A stretch of DNA of 64,000 bases, from the NCBI GenBank assembly GCA_910587035.1, contig CAJUMQ010000014.1, forward strand, positions 1 to 64,000. Direction: 5' to 3'. The notes beneath the pieces were generated by a model. The model saw only the letters and a list, made by a program, of their open reading frames with translations, was not told the origin of the DNA and did no database searches. The position numbers and the translations under genes are program-made. Origin of the DNA: an uncultured Desulfovibrio sp. Its GTDB lineage: Bacteria > Desulfobacterota > Desulfovibrionia > Desulfovibrionales > Desulfovibrionaceae. This document shows positions 1-7,901 of this stretch, in pieces (position 1 is the first letter of the stretch; every line of letters starts with the position of its first letter).

Positions 1-18
1 CCCTTGAATGGACAGACA

Positions 19-45
19 CCCCGCCAACCGAGCGGGGTTTTTATT
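19..45 (+). terminator. Rho-independent terminator
   Basis: A 6-bp GC stem (CCCCGC at 19-24, GCGGGG at 32-37) with a 7-nt loop is followed directly by TTTTTATTTTT. It probably ends a gene lying left of the window, so the HTH gene at 158 would need its own promoter. Confidence 0.8.
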
Positions 46-157
46 TTTGTCGGGAACCTGGGCAGCCTTATGACATTATCTGGTTTGAGCCAGGCATGAA
101 GCTGGCGGACAGAGAGACTCGATGGGCTGGTCCGATTCCCTTGCCTGCGGAGAGAGC

Positions 158-499
158 ATGAAAGATCGTTTTTTACGGCGTTCAGAAATAGCGGAGCTGT
201 TCAATGCCAGCAGCACAGTGGCGGCGGAGTTCCTGGCCAGAAAAGGCGTCCACCCCATAGATCTGGGCCGTGGGCGAGGCAAAGGCCCCCGGTGGCTGGA
301 ATCCGCTGTCATGGCAGCCCTGCCGGCCATCCATACAGCTGCCCAGCCGAAGCCAAAAAAGCAACGCACCCCCAAACCGCCCGCAGGACTGACAAAGCAT
401 GTGCAGGATATGACGCCCAATGAGCTGGCGGAATTCCTCAAAGCCCACCCATATAAACGCGAACCTCAGATCTTGACCCCATGCCAGACGACCCAGTAG
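158..499 (+). CDS. Small HTH (excisionase/AlpA-like) DNA-binding protein of an integrated element
   Basis: This 113-residue protein has an N-terminal segment resembling a winged or MerR-type helix-turn-helix: RRSEIAELF, a second helix around FLARKGV, then a basic Gly-rich turn (LGRGRGKG) and RWL. A Pro/Lys-rich linker and a short helical C-terminus follow. I chose the ATG at 158 because GGAG lies 5 nt upstream; an in-frame ATG at 122 has no Shine-Dalgarno sequence. It sits 39 nt before the integrase gene on the same strand, the usual place for an excisionase or recombination directionality factor. That role is inferred from position and fold; a phage-type transcriptional regulator is the alternative. 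Confidence 0.6.
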   Translation: MKDRFLRRSEIAELFNASSTVAAEFLARKGVHPIDLGRGRGKGPRWLESAVMAALPAIHTAAQPKPKKQRTPKPPAGLTKHVQDMTPNELAEFLKAHPYKREPQILTPCQTTQ

Positions 500-538
500 C
501 ATTTAGGCGGGCACATTTGGCATGGTGGAGACTTCATC

Positions 539-1669
539 ATGGCAATACGCGAACGCAAGGGCCGCGCAAGCCCTTATCAGGTTTACTGGAATAATCCATT
601 CACCGGCAAGCGCGAAAGCGTAAATTTTGCCACAAAGGAAGAAGCATTAAAGCATGACTCCCTCATCAAACACCGGCTGAAGTTTGAGAGGGAGTCATTC
701 CGGAAAGAGGATGATGATAATGAATCGGAAGAAAAAATCACGCTGGAACAAGCATATCTGCTCTATCTGCGTGAAAAGCAGTTTAAAACAGCGGATTTAA
801 AACGTCAACTATCAGAAATGAGGATTATATTAAAGCTTATAGGTAGCATGGAATTAAAAAAAATTGATCATGGCATCATCTTAAAATTAAAAGATGACAT
901 TGTAAGAAACTCTCCAACTACAACAACTGCTCACAAACGATTAGCAGTTTTAAGAGCAGTGTTAAACTGGGCTGCGGAAAATGAATTGTGTTGTGCAGTG
1001 AAATTCCCCAAATTGCCGCCACTAATCTATAGAAATAATATTCCACCTACTGGAAATGAAATTTTATCAATGCTTAGGGTTGCGCCAGAACATATCGCCA
1101 GAGTGATTATTATTGGATCACAATGCGGCTTGAGAGTTGGCCCCTGCGAAATGTTTCAACTTAAATGGCAGGATATAGATCTGAACAATAATATACTTGT
1201 CGTTCATGGGGCAAAGAAAAACTTGAAAAGCCTTTGGCGTGAAATACCAATCAGGCAGGAACTTGCTGCAATTTTACGAAAATGGCATCAGGCAGACATG
1301 AAGTTATCCATTGAACATGTCATCCATTATAGATGTAATCCTGTTCAGAGCATTAAAAAAGCCTGGCGTAACATGCTGGCGGCTGCTGGAATAACACGCA
1401 ATATACGGCCATATGATTTGCGTCATGCCTTTGCCACAGAGCTTATTGCAGCCGGAGCAGATATTGGAACAGTGGCAAAATTGATGGGACATTCCACACC
1501 GAATATGGTGTTATCCCACTATCAATATGTCATGGACACGCAAAAAAGGGCTGCGATTGAGCGTTTGCCAGAAATTCAATATGTGCCCAAATTCATGTGT
1601 CCAAAAAATGAGGGGCTGCAAAATTGTTTGCAACCCCTTGAAATAGTTGGTGGGCCCACCAGGATTTGA
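539..1669 (+). CDS. Tyrosine-type site-specific integrase
   Basis: A 376-residue tyrosine recombinase that would cut and rejoin DNA at att sites through a 3'-phosphotyrosine. It has an N-terminal arm-binding-like region (about 1-60), a SAM-like core-binding domain (about 65-165) and a C-terminal catalytic domain. Visible catalytic residues are Arg in GLRVG (R199), Arg in YDLRH (R295), His in MGHST (H318) and the probable nucleophile Y328 in SHYQYV. Box II starts with Tyr (Y292) instead of the common His. GGAG lies about 9 nt before the ATG. The gene is visibly more AT-rich than its neighbours, which suggests transfer. Its last codons run through the tRNA terminator and into the tRNA 3' end at 1648-1669, so the tRNA is the likely integration target and the element extends left out of the window. 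Confidence 0.93.
   Translation: MAIRERKGRASPYQVYWNNPFTGKRESVNFATKEEALKHDSLIKHRLKFERESFRKEDDDNESEEKITLEQAYLLYLREKQFKTADLKRQLSEMRIILKLIGSMELKKIDHGIILKLKDDIVRNSPTTTTAHKRLAVLRAVLNWAAENELCCAVKFPKLPPLIYRNNIPPTGNEILSMLRVAPEHIARVIIIGSQCGLRVGPCEMFQLKWQDIDLNNNILVVHGAKKNLKSLWREIPIRQELAAILRKWHQADMKLSIEHVIHYRCNPVQSIKKAWRNMLAAAGITRNIRPYDLRHAFATELIAAGADIGTVAKLMGHSTPNMVLSHYQYVMDTQKRAAIERLPEIQYVPKFMCPKNEGLQNCLQPLEIVGGPTRI
1603..1637 (-). terminator. Rho-independent terminator of the CAT tRNA, inside the integrase CDS
   Basis: Read on the minus strand, an 11-position stem (1627-1637 with 1612-1622, one mismatch) with a 4-nt loop is followed by TCATTTTTT. It starts 11 nt beyond the tRNA 3' end. The same bases encode the C-terminal residues of the integrase on the plus strand. 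Confidence 0.75.
1648..1669. other. Overlap of integrase 3' end and tRNA 3' end, probable attachment-site core
   Basis: The integrase stop codon (1667-1669) lies in the T arm of the oppositely oriented tRNA. Tyrosine integrases commonly target tRNA 3' ends and carry int next to the crossover site. The second att copy should lie left of the window, so the core boundaries cannot be seen here. The role is inference; the overlap is seen directly. Confidence 0.55.
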
Positions 1670-1723
1670 ACCTGGGACCAACCGGTTATGAGCCGGTAGC
1701 TCTGCCAACTGAGCTATAGGCCC
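1648..1723 (-). tRNA. tRNA with CAT anticodon, probably tRNA-Ile2 (lysidine type)
   Basis: The 76-nt cloverleaf includes an encoded CCA. The acceptor stem GGGCCTA/TGGGCCC has one G-U pair, the D stem is GCTC/GAGC, the anticodon arm is ACCGG-CTCATAA-CCGGT and the T arm is CCAGG-TTCAAAT-CCTGG. The anticodon is CAT. The C4-G69 and C5-G68 pairs are typical of the minor tRNA-Ile modified by TilS, whereas elongator tRNA-Met usually differs there; it lacks initiator features. Automated tools may label it tRNA-Met. A promoter lies at 1734-1762 and a terminator at 1603-1637. Confidence 0.92.
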
Positions 1724-1733
1724 GCCGAAATGT

Positions 1734-1762
1734 TTTGTAATGAATCTCCATTTGCCTGTCAA
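1734..1762 (-). promoter_or_regulatory. Sigma-70-type promoter of the CAT tRNA
   Basis: The minus strand has TTGACA (1762-1757), a 17-nt spacer and TACAAA (1739-1734). The -10 ends 10 nt before the mature tRNA 5' end, giving a very short leader as expected for a tRNA gene. Confidence 0.7.
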
Positions 1763-2103
1763 TGAAAAAATGGGCATCATGCTGGGCTGACGCGCTAAAT
1801 CCGCATGGCTGCCCAAAAATGTTTCATAGCGGGAGATGCTTTGTAATGTTTGCCTTTTAACTGCCTTTAACTGTGGTTATTTTTAGCAGATTCATCGTAA
1901 TTGCCCCGCAATATTGCCAAGTTTTTTGCAGCATTCCGGGTGCGCGCGGCTTTTATCTTCATCGCACATAGAAATGCCAATGAAGAGCATTTTCAATTTT
2001 ACAATGATATCGTATTGCGCATGATGCAATATGGAAATGTTGGCAGACTGATTGCATTAACCTGACTCACCTTGTGCGGAGCTGGGGCATTTGGACAAAA
2101 AAG
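1763..2103. other. Intergenic region without recognisable gene
   Basis: About 340 bp between the tRNA promoter and the end of the aldo/keto reductase gene. I see no ORF with a credible start and product, no RNA gene and no clear terminator; the only reading frames are shadows. It may hold chromosomal flank sequence left from the insertion. Confidence 0.5.
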
Positions 2104-2946
2104 TTATTCGTTGGGCGGCCAGATGTCTGGATCCTTGCCGGTGCGCCCCTTGCCTCCGGGAAGATCGATAGCCGTCATTATTGCCATTTGGCTTTCGTCA
2201 AGTGAAAAATCAAATATGTCGGCATTTTCCAGAATGCGTTCGGGATGTACAGACTTCGGGATTGGCACAAGATTGCGCTGGATTTGCCAGCGCAATATGA
2301 TTTGGGCTGGCGTTTTGTTCATGGCAACAGCCATTTCCGAGATTTGCGGAATGTCTGTTGCTGCGCCTCGGCCCAGAGGCGCCCAGGATACAACCTGGAT
2401 TTTGTTTTGCGCGCAAAAATCGCACAGCTCCCTTTCCTGATAGTGGGGATGGACCTCAATCTGGTTGATGGCTGGCCAGAGATTGAAATGATTGTATAAA
2501 TCCTCCAGATGCCAGCGCATGAAGTTTGAAACGCCCAGAACACGGATTTTGCCTTTTTCACGCTCCTTGAGCAATGTTTCAAAGGCTTTCAGACGCAAAT
2601 TGTGATTCAAGCCTGGCCAGTGCAGCAGATATGCGTCCAGATATTCAAGGCCAAGATCTCGTAAACTTTCATCAAGCGCCTTTTGCGGGTTTCCAAACTG
2701 TGTAGGCCAGATTTTGGAAACTATAAAAAGTTTATCGCGACCAATTTTACAGCCCTTTAAAACTGCTCCCACAGCTTTTTCATTTTTATAGAATGACGCA
2801 TTATCAATTTGACGGTAACCAGCCGCCAGCGCCACAGGAAGGGCCTTGAATACATCATCCTCTGTGGCCTTATATACACCATATCCATAACCGGGCATCC
2901 GGTTGCCATCATTCAGCTCCAGAGTGTCAGATATTTTTTCTATCAT
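2104..2946 (-). CDS. Aldo/keto reductase
   Basis: An NADPH-dependent oxidoreductase of the aldo/keto reductase superfamily, 280 residues from the chosen start, the normal length for bacterial AKR5-like enzymes. The tetrad is visible: Asp48 (RQIDNA), Tyr53 (SFYKNE), Lys78 (IVSKIW) and His109 (LLHWPG). The cofactor-binding IPKS motif lies near the C-terminus. The start at 2946 is preferred because GGGGTGG precedes it; an ATG 12 nt upstream lacks a ribosome-binding site. Substrate cannot be read from sequence; 2,5-diketo-gluconate reductase-type or methylglyoxal reductase activity is typical. It stands about 150 bp from the next gene and may be monocistronic. Confidence 0.92.
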   Translation of the reverse strand: MIEKISDTLELNDGNRMPGYGYGVYKATEDDVFKALPVALAAGYRQIDNASFYKNEKAVGAVLKGCKIGRDKLFIVSKIWPTQFGNPQKALDESLRDLGLEYLDAYLLHWPGLNHNLRLKAFETLLKEREKGKIRVLGVSNFMRWHLEDLYNHFNLWPAINQIEVHPHYQERELCDFCAQNKIQVVSWAPLGRGAATDIPQISEMAVAMNKTPAQIILRWQIQRNLVPIPKSVHPERILENADIFDFSLDESQMAIMTAIDLPGGKGRTGKDPDIWPPNE

Positions 2947-3099
2947 TGGCCACCCCATGCAAGGGTTCTAGAATTCAGATAAGTGATTGGGAAATTACAA
3001 AATTTTGTGTTCAGTAAAACTGGATGAAAGTCTGCATATTTTCCAGATTTGGGGATGGGGTCAGGAGCATTGCTTCTTCAGATATCATAAAACCGCGGT

Positions 3100-3705
3100 T
3101 TATGCGCCTGTGGAAAGCCAGTGTCTTGTGAATATAGAGCGCAACATTTCTCCACTGACAATCTGTCTTGTGGCCACGGAAAACAGGGCGAGCCGTTTTT
3201 GATGCCGCATGGTGGCTATGGAGACAAAACCGGCGTCCATGAGACACTTGCGCAGTACTTTTTCCGTAAAGCCTGTGCGATGCGCCATATGGGTGTGTCC
3301 CATGGCCAGGGAAGGCCTGTGACCATATATTATATCCATGGGCGCAATGGGTCCGGCCGGACTTGTGTAGGCAATATCAGTGAGCATGTCCTTGGCCACA
3401 AGATCGCAAACAGACTGAAGATCAGGGCAGGTTATCAGCAGATAGCCGTCATTTTTAAGCACGCGCATGAATTCCGCCATGGCCAGAGGCACCTCATGCC
3501 AGGCAAGATGCTCAAGATTATGGCTGGAAAAAATGGCATCCACACTGGCATCTTCAACATTTTGCATATTGGTCATGCTGGAAATGATGTCGGGTGCGGA
3601 GCCAGGATCAATATCCAGGCGGGTTTCATGCCAATCATCAGGGCTAAATCCGAATGTGCCGAGAATATGCTCGCTGCCGGAGCCTATATGAAGTAAGGTT
3701 TTCAT
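3100..3705 (-). CDS. SAM-dependent class I methyltransferase
   Basis: A 201-residue Rossmann-fold methyltransferase of the Methyltransf_11 type. Motif I is LLHIGSGSEHI at the N-terminus, an acidic residue follows in RLDIDPG, and the later DAIFSSHNLEHL and RVLKNDGYLLI segments match the post-I and carrier-loop regions. I chose the ATG at 3705, which begins directly before the first strand; a GTG at 3741 would overlap the upstream HD gene by 22 nt. Neither start has a strong Shine-Dalgarno sequence. The target is unknown. It lies 15 nt after the HD hydrolase gene and is probably co-transcribed with it. Confidence 0.8.
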   Translation of the reverse strand: MKTLLHIGSGSEHILGTFGFSPDDWHETRLDIDPGSAPDIISSMTNMQNVEDASVDAIFSSHNLEHLAWHEVPLAMAEFMRVLKNDGYLLITCPDLQSVCDLVAKDMLTDIAYTSPAGPIAPMDIIYGHRPSLAMGHTHMAHRTGFTEKVLRKCLMDAGFVSIATMRHQKRLALFSVATRQIVSGEMLRSIFTRHWLSTGA

Positions 3706-3719
3706 GTGTAAAGGTATAT

Positions 3720-4325
3720 TTAACGGCCCCGGTTTATCCACCAGGCAGGATCAACATGCCCATACCACCAGTCATTGGGGTCAGCGGCAAGTATGGCTTC
3801 TGCCAGTTGCCGCCCCTGTGGGGTCTGAAGCCTTTTAAGTGCGCTGTCCAGCCATTCTCTGGCAAACTCGTTGCCTCTGTATAATTCAAGCCGCAAGTTG
3901 CGGATCAAATCCAGCTGATCCGCATCATTGGCCAACTTGGCTTCCAGACTGGCATTTGCCTCCAGTTCATCGTAGCAGGCCAGTATCCGCTCTTCAAGAC
4001 CGGTGCCGTCCACGGCATCACAAAGCGCATCCCTTGCGCGACATGTGTCATAGCGGTGGTTGACGTAATTAAAATCTCCAGTGCGCGCCTCATGCAGATC
4101 ATGGAAAAGACACATGAAAGTGACTTTTGCCACATCCGCGCCAGCCAGCGCGGCAAGGGTAAAGCCAATGATACTTGCGCCATAAGAATGCTCGGCAACA
4201 TTCTCCCGGCCACTGCCGAGAAAGGCGAAGCCACTGCGGGGAGTGCGTTTGAGCATGGCCGCTTCGTTTATGAAATCCGCCAGTCTCCCGCTCTGTCTGG
4301 CGGGAATGCCATCTTCTTTTTTCAA
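3720..4325 (-). CDS. HD-domain phosphohydrolase (YfbR/HDDC2-like 5'-nucleotidase family)
   Basis: A 201-residue HD-superfamily metal-dependent phosphohydrolase. The H...HD...D signature is visible: His46 (VAEHSYG), His75-Asp76 (LFHDLHEARTGD) and Asp134 (LANDADQLD). The phrase HDLHEARTGD is characteristic of the YfbR/HDDC2 branch, whose members dephosphorylate deoxynucleoside monophosphates; the exact substrate is inferred. The start is a TTG with a weak ribosome-binding site, so the N-terminus is uncertain; the next Met is residue 24. It follows gdhA by 68 bp on the same strand, with an imperfect GC-rich hairpin in between. Confidence 0.85.
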   Translation of the reverse strand: MKKEDGIPARQSGRLADFINEAAMLKRTPRSGFAFLGSGRENVAEHSYGASIIGFTLAALAGADVAKVTFMCLFHDLHEARTGDFNYVNHRYDTCRARDALCDAVDGTGLEERILACYDELEANASLEAKLANDADQLDLIRNLRLELYRGNEFAREWLDSALKRLQTPQGRQLAEAILAADPNDWWYGHVDPAWWINRGR

Positions 4326-4393
4326 ACCTGTATCCAGTAAAAGATTGGTTTCGGGAGGCCCAGACGGCCCCCCTTCCTTTAAAAAAGCATCCG

Positions 4394-5743
4394 CTATACA
4401 CCCTGGGCTATCATTGCATCGGCCACCTTGCGGAAGCCGGCAATATTGGCGCCCATGACAAGATTTCCGGGCTGGCCAAATTCGGTGGCTGTAGCGGCAG
4501 CATTTGCGTAGATATTTTCCATAATGCGCTTTAGCTTGGCATCAACGGTGTCAAAATCCCAGATTTGCATGCTGGCGTTCTGCTCCATTTCAAGCTGGCT
4601 GGTGGCTACGCCGCCGGCATTGGCAGCCTTGGCAGGCCCGTAGGCAATGCCGGATTTTACAAACTCGTGCACAGCGTCCAGGGTTGAGGGCATATTGGCG
4701 CCCTCGGCCACACATTTGCAGCCATTTGCAAGCAGAGCCTCGGCATCGGCCTTGTTGAGCTCGTTCTGGGTGGCGCAGGGGAAGGCAGCAAAACAGGGGA
4801 CGGACCATACGGCATTGCGGCCGTTGGGATAGTCAGCCACTGGCGTATAATGGGCTGAAGGCACCAGCTCGGCATATCTTGTGAGGGATGCGCGCTCCAC
4901 TTCCTTCACCTGCTTCAACACTTTCACATTTATACCATTGGGATCGTGGATCATGCCCCTCGAATCACAAACAGTCACCGGCTTTGCGCCAATTTCAAGC
5001 AGTTTCTGGCAGCAGTAGATGGCGACATTGCCAGCGCCCGAGACAACGCAATCCTTGCCGGCCAGGGTTTCCTTGCGATCAGCAAGCATTGCCTGGGCAA
5101 AATAGACGACACCAAAGCCAGTGGCCTCTGTGCGGGCGAGAGAGCCACCAAAGAGGAGGTTTTTACCTGTCAGGACGCCTTCGTAGCGGGTGGTGATACG
5201 TTTATACTGACCATAAAGATAGCCAATCTCGCGGCCGCCAACGCCAATGTCTCCGGCGGGCACGTCAATGGTGGGTCCAATATGCCGATATAATTCTGTC
5301 ATGAAAGCCTGGCAGAAACGCATAACCTCCATGTCCGATTTACCTTTGGGATCAAAGTCGGATCCACCCTTGGCGCCGCCAATGGGCAGCCCTGTGAGCG
5401 AGTTTTTGAAAATCTGCTCGAAACCAAGAAATTTGAGGATGCCAGGATTTACGCTGGGATGCAGTCTCAATCCGCCCTTGTAGGGGCCGATGGCGGAATT
5501 ATACTGGATGCGATAGCCGCGATTAACCTGAATTTCGCCCTTGTCATCAACCCAATCCACACGGAAACTGATTGCTCTTTCAGGCTCGGTTATCCGTTCG
5601 AGTATCCTGTTTTTCTCATAGATACCATTTTTTTCCAGAATGGGGGTCAGGCTTTGCAAAACCTCCTGGACAGCCTGGAGAAAAACAGGCTGGTAAGAGT
5701 ATTTTTCCTTGAGGTTTTCCATTACCTTTTCTGCATAGGTCAT
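4394..5743 (-). CDS. gdhA: NADP-specific glutamate dehydrogenase
   Basis: Cytoplasmic enzyme interconverting 2-oxoglutarate plus ammonium and L-glutamate, usually for assimilation in the NADP-dependent form. At 449 residues it fits the hexameric class I family. The substrate-binding glycine-rich segments YKGGLRLHP and PIGGAKGGSDFDPKG with its Lys, the DVPAGDIGVGGRE loop and the nucleotide-binding GAGNVA motif are all present. AAGGA lies 8 nt before the ATG. NADP specificity is inferred from subfamily resemblance. It sits between the DUF3179 gene and the HD hydrolase on the minus strand. Confidence 0.96.
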   Translation of the reverse strand: MTYAEKVMENLKEKYSYQPVFLQAVQEVLQSLTPILEKNGIYEKNRILERITEPERAISFRVDWVDDKGEIQVNRGYRIQYNSAIGPYKGGLRLHPSVNPGILKFLGFEQIFKNSLTGLPIGGAKGGSDFDPKGKSDMEVMRFCQAFMTELYRHIGPTIDVPAGDIGVGGREIGYLYGQYKRITTRYEGVLTGKNLLFGGSLARTEATGFGVVYFAQAMLADRKETLAGKDCVVSGAGNVAIYCCQKLLEIGAKPVTVCDSRGMIHDPNGINVKVLKQVKEVERASLTRYAELVPSAHYTPVADYPNGRNAVWSVPCFAAFPCATQNELNKADAEALLANGCKCVAEGANMPSTLDAVHEFVKSGIAYGPAKAANAGGVATSQLEMEQNASMQIWDFDTVDAKLKRIMENIYANAAATATEFGQPGNLVMGANIAGFRKVADAMIAQGV

Positions 5744-5805
5744 CGAGTTTTTCCTTTTTGTTTATTGCTTTGGCCGTGATTTTGCGGCCATATTGCCTGT
5801 GTTTA

Positions 5806-7023
5806 TCAATTGGGCTGCCATGTGGGGGTGCCGGGCAACTGGTCCGGCGCTGGCCTGGGCAATGGGGGATCCACATAATTGCCTTTTTCATCAATGCCTG
5901 GCGGGGCCGGTGTAAGCAATTTGGCGGGAACCTCGCCAGGGCCGGGCATGGCGAGGGTTTCCGGATTTATGCTGTACCAGGCGAACCACATGGAATAAAC
6001 TCCATAATACTGTTTCATGGTTGCTCCGGCCATATTGCCGCTGACCGCGCGACCTGTCGCCGTATTCCACACACTGCGTGTGGTGAGATCCTCAAGTTTT
6101 CCGTTGCGCAGTATGAACAGAAACGGATCGGCCCAAACCTGGCGGTCGAAGATGCGGATAACGTCAAGATTTCTGTCATGCACGGCAAGCAGGGCATGAG
6201 TGCCCATGAAAAAATTTACTGCGCCGTTTTTCTTTACATAGTTTATATCGACAGCCATGAGCAGATTGCCAAGTTCCAGGCACAGCATCGGCGTTTTTTT
6301 GGGAAAGCGGTTATCCAGCCTGCGCACTGCATAGGCCAGGATGTCATTGTCATAATATGTTCCCTTTTTCTGGTAGCTCCCATACGGGTCGCGGCCATAG
6401 GGACGTCTGCCCCTGGGTCTGGCCAGGACAGGCGCGTCTGGATATACCCTTTTGGCTGCCTCCCAGTTGGTCCAGTACACAGGTATAGTGGGCATGCCAT
6501 GTCCGATAAGCGGGCCGTCAAAGGCCATGCCTGTTTCCTGCAGCCAAAGGCTGCCTGTATTGCGATCCATCAGGACGCTGTTGCCGTCGTAGAGAAAACC
6601 GTAGAATGAGCCGTCATTTTCATGACCCTCAACATCGAAAATCAGATTTGCCCCCTGCATTGTGGCATCATAGGCCATCAGGGTGCCGGTTATGGGGCAG
6701 TAGGTGATTGCATAGGCGTGATCATTTACAAGCTCATTGACCACCTGGTGCCATAGCATGTATTGCTGGGGATAAATGCGGGGGCCATCGGGTAACACCG
6801 CTATGAAAACGGGTTCGTCAGCCGTAAGTTTGAGGTCGGCCTCCCTTGTGGTGTCGTAATTGGGCCTGTAGAGGGATGTAATCGGACCAGGCAGAGGAAT
6901 TGGCTGGACAAATTGCATTATTTGCGCCAGCTGTTCCATATTTTGGGGCCTTGCGTGACAGCAGGGCGCAAAAAGGGACATGGCCCACAAAAATGCCAGA
7001 ATGGCAAGCAAGAATTTGGCCAT
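5806..7023 (-). CDS. DUF3179 domain-containing exported protein
   Basis: A protein of about 405 residues starting with a signal peptide: Lys at position 3, a hydrophobic stretch to about residue 18, and a possible signal peptidase I site after CCHA. The rest matches DUF3179 as I recall the family: YCPITGTLMAYD, a conserved SFYGFLYDGNSVLMDR segment, and Trp/Tyr-rich blocks. Biochemical function is unknown. Tandem Cys residues at the signal end could instead mark a lipoprotein, but the lipobox is poor. An in-frame TTG at 7029 has a better-spaced AAGGAG than the ATG at 7023 and overlaps the stop of rmlD, so translational coupling to that gene is likely. Confidence 0.8.
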   Translation of the reverse strand: MAKFLLAILAFLWAMSLFAPCCHARPQNMEQLAQIMQFVQPIPLPGPITSLYRPNYDTTREADLKLTADEPVFIAVLPDGPRIYPQQYMLWHQVVNELVNDHAYAITYCPITGTLMAYDATMQGANLIFDVEGHENDGSFYGFLYDGNSVLMDRNTGSLWLQETGMAFDGPLIGHGMPTIPVYWTNWEAAKRVYPDAPVLARPRGRRPYGRDPYGSYQKKGTYYDNDILAYAVRRLDNRFPKKTPMLCLELGNLLMAVDINYVKKNGAVNFFMGTHALLAVHDRNLDVIRIFDRQVWADPFLFILRNGKLEDLTTRSVWNTATGRAVSGNMAGATMKQYYGVYSMWFAWYSINPETLAMPGPGEVPAKLLTPAPPGIDEKGNYVDPPLPRPAPDQLPGTPTWQPN

Positions 7024-7025
7024 TT

Positions 7026-7901
7026 TCAAGAGGCTATCTCCTTTGGCAGATAACAGCCAAAAATATAGTCGCGCAGTGCCTGTGGCCAGCAACGTGGTTT
7101 TTTGCCAATGAACTCCGAAAGCTTGGTGTTATCCAGAACCGAATTTACTGGGCGGGTGGCCTTTTGGGGCCATTGTTCGGAACGAATTGGGACGATGCGT
7201 GCGGGCACATTTGCCAGAAGGGCTGCCTCTGATGCCAGCTCGCACCAGCTGGCATGGCCGCTGTTGACGGCATGCCAGATACCGGTGGCTCTTTTTTCCG
7301 CGAGGGGAATGCTCCAGAGCGCGAGGTCCGGAGCATAGGTGGGGGAGCCGATCTGGTCAGTCACCACCTGAACCGTATCCTGCTTTTTGCAGATATCGAG
7401 AATGGTTCGCACGAAATTTTTACGTCCCGGGCCAAAAAGCCAAGCTGTACGGACCACGCAGGAACGCTGGGGCAGCAGCCCAAGAACGGCTTTTTCACCT
7501 TCCAGCTTGGTTTTGCCGTAAACGCTCGCAGGGCAAGGGGTGTCTGTTTCCCGCCATGGTTCCGCATGCTGGCCCGAAAAAACAAAGTCAGTGCTGTAAT
7601 GCACAAGATGTCCCTTGTCCATGGCAGCAATAATTCGCGCAAGGCCATCCGCAAAAGTGCGATTTACCTCCAGAGCCTCTTCCGGATTGTCCTCGGCGGC
7701 GTCAACCTGGGTCCAGGCAATGGTATTGAAAATAACATCCGCATTGGCGGCTTCCAGTTCTGAACGCAAAAAGTCAAGATCTGGCAGCCTGCCATTTTCC
7801 CTGCCCAGGCTTTGGGACTCCCAGCCGGCGGATGCGAGAGTTGCCATGAGCGATTTGCCAAGCAGGCCGGTGGCGCCGCCCAGAACCAGAGCTTTGGGCA
7901 T
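7026..7901 (-). CDS. rfbD: dTDP-4-dehydrorhamnose reductase (RmlD/RfbD)
   Basis: An extended short-chain dehydrogenase of 291 residues that would reduce dTDP-4-dehydro-L-rhamnose to dTDP-L-rhamnose for surface polysaccharide. It has the N-terminal GGATGLLG dinucleotide motif, HYSTDFVFSG (catalytic Ser/Thr region) and the YGKTKLEGE YxxxK pair. The start at 7901 is set by GGAGGAT three nt upstream; longer in-frame extension back to 8072 has no such site. No other rml genes are in the window, so the assignment to the rhamnose pathway rests on family resemblance; a related NDP-sugar reductase is possible. Confidence 0.85.
   Translation of the reverse strand: MPKALVLGGATGLLGKSLMATLASAGWESQSLGRENGRLPDLDFLRSELEAANADVIFNTIAWTQVDAAEDNPEEALEVNRTFADGLARIIAAMDKGHLVHYSTDFVFSGQHAEPWRETDTPCPASVYGKTKLEGEKAVLGLLPQRSCVVRTAWLFGPGRKNFVRTILDICKKQDTVQVVTDQIGSPTYAPDLALWSIPLAEKRATGIWHAVNSGHASWCELASEAALLANVPARIVPIRSEQWPQKATRPVNSVLDNTKLSEFIGKKPRCWPQALRDYIFGCYLPKEIAS

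Noticed and set aside
4334..4393. GC-rich hairpin between gdhA and the HD gene as a gdhA terminator
   Set aside because: The stem has a mismatch and no T tract follows on the gdhA strand.
5758..6609. A 283-codon plus-strand frame opposite the DUF3179 gene
   Set aside because: No motif or ribosome-binding site; overlaps a recognisable family on the other strand.
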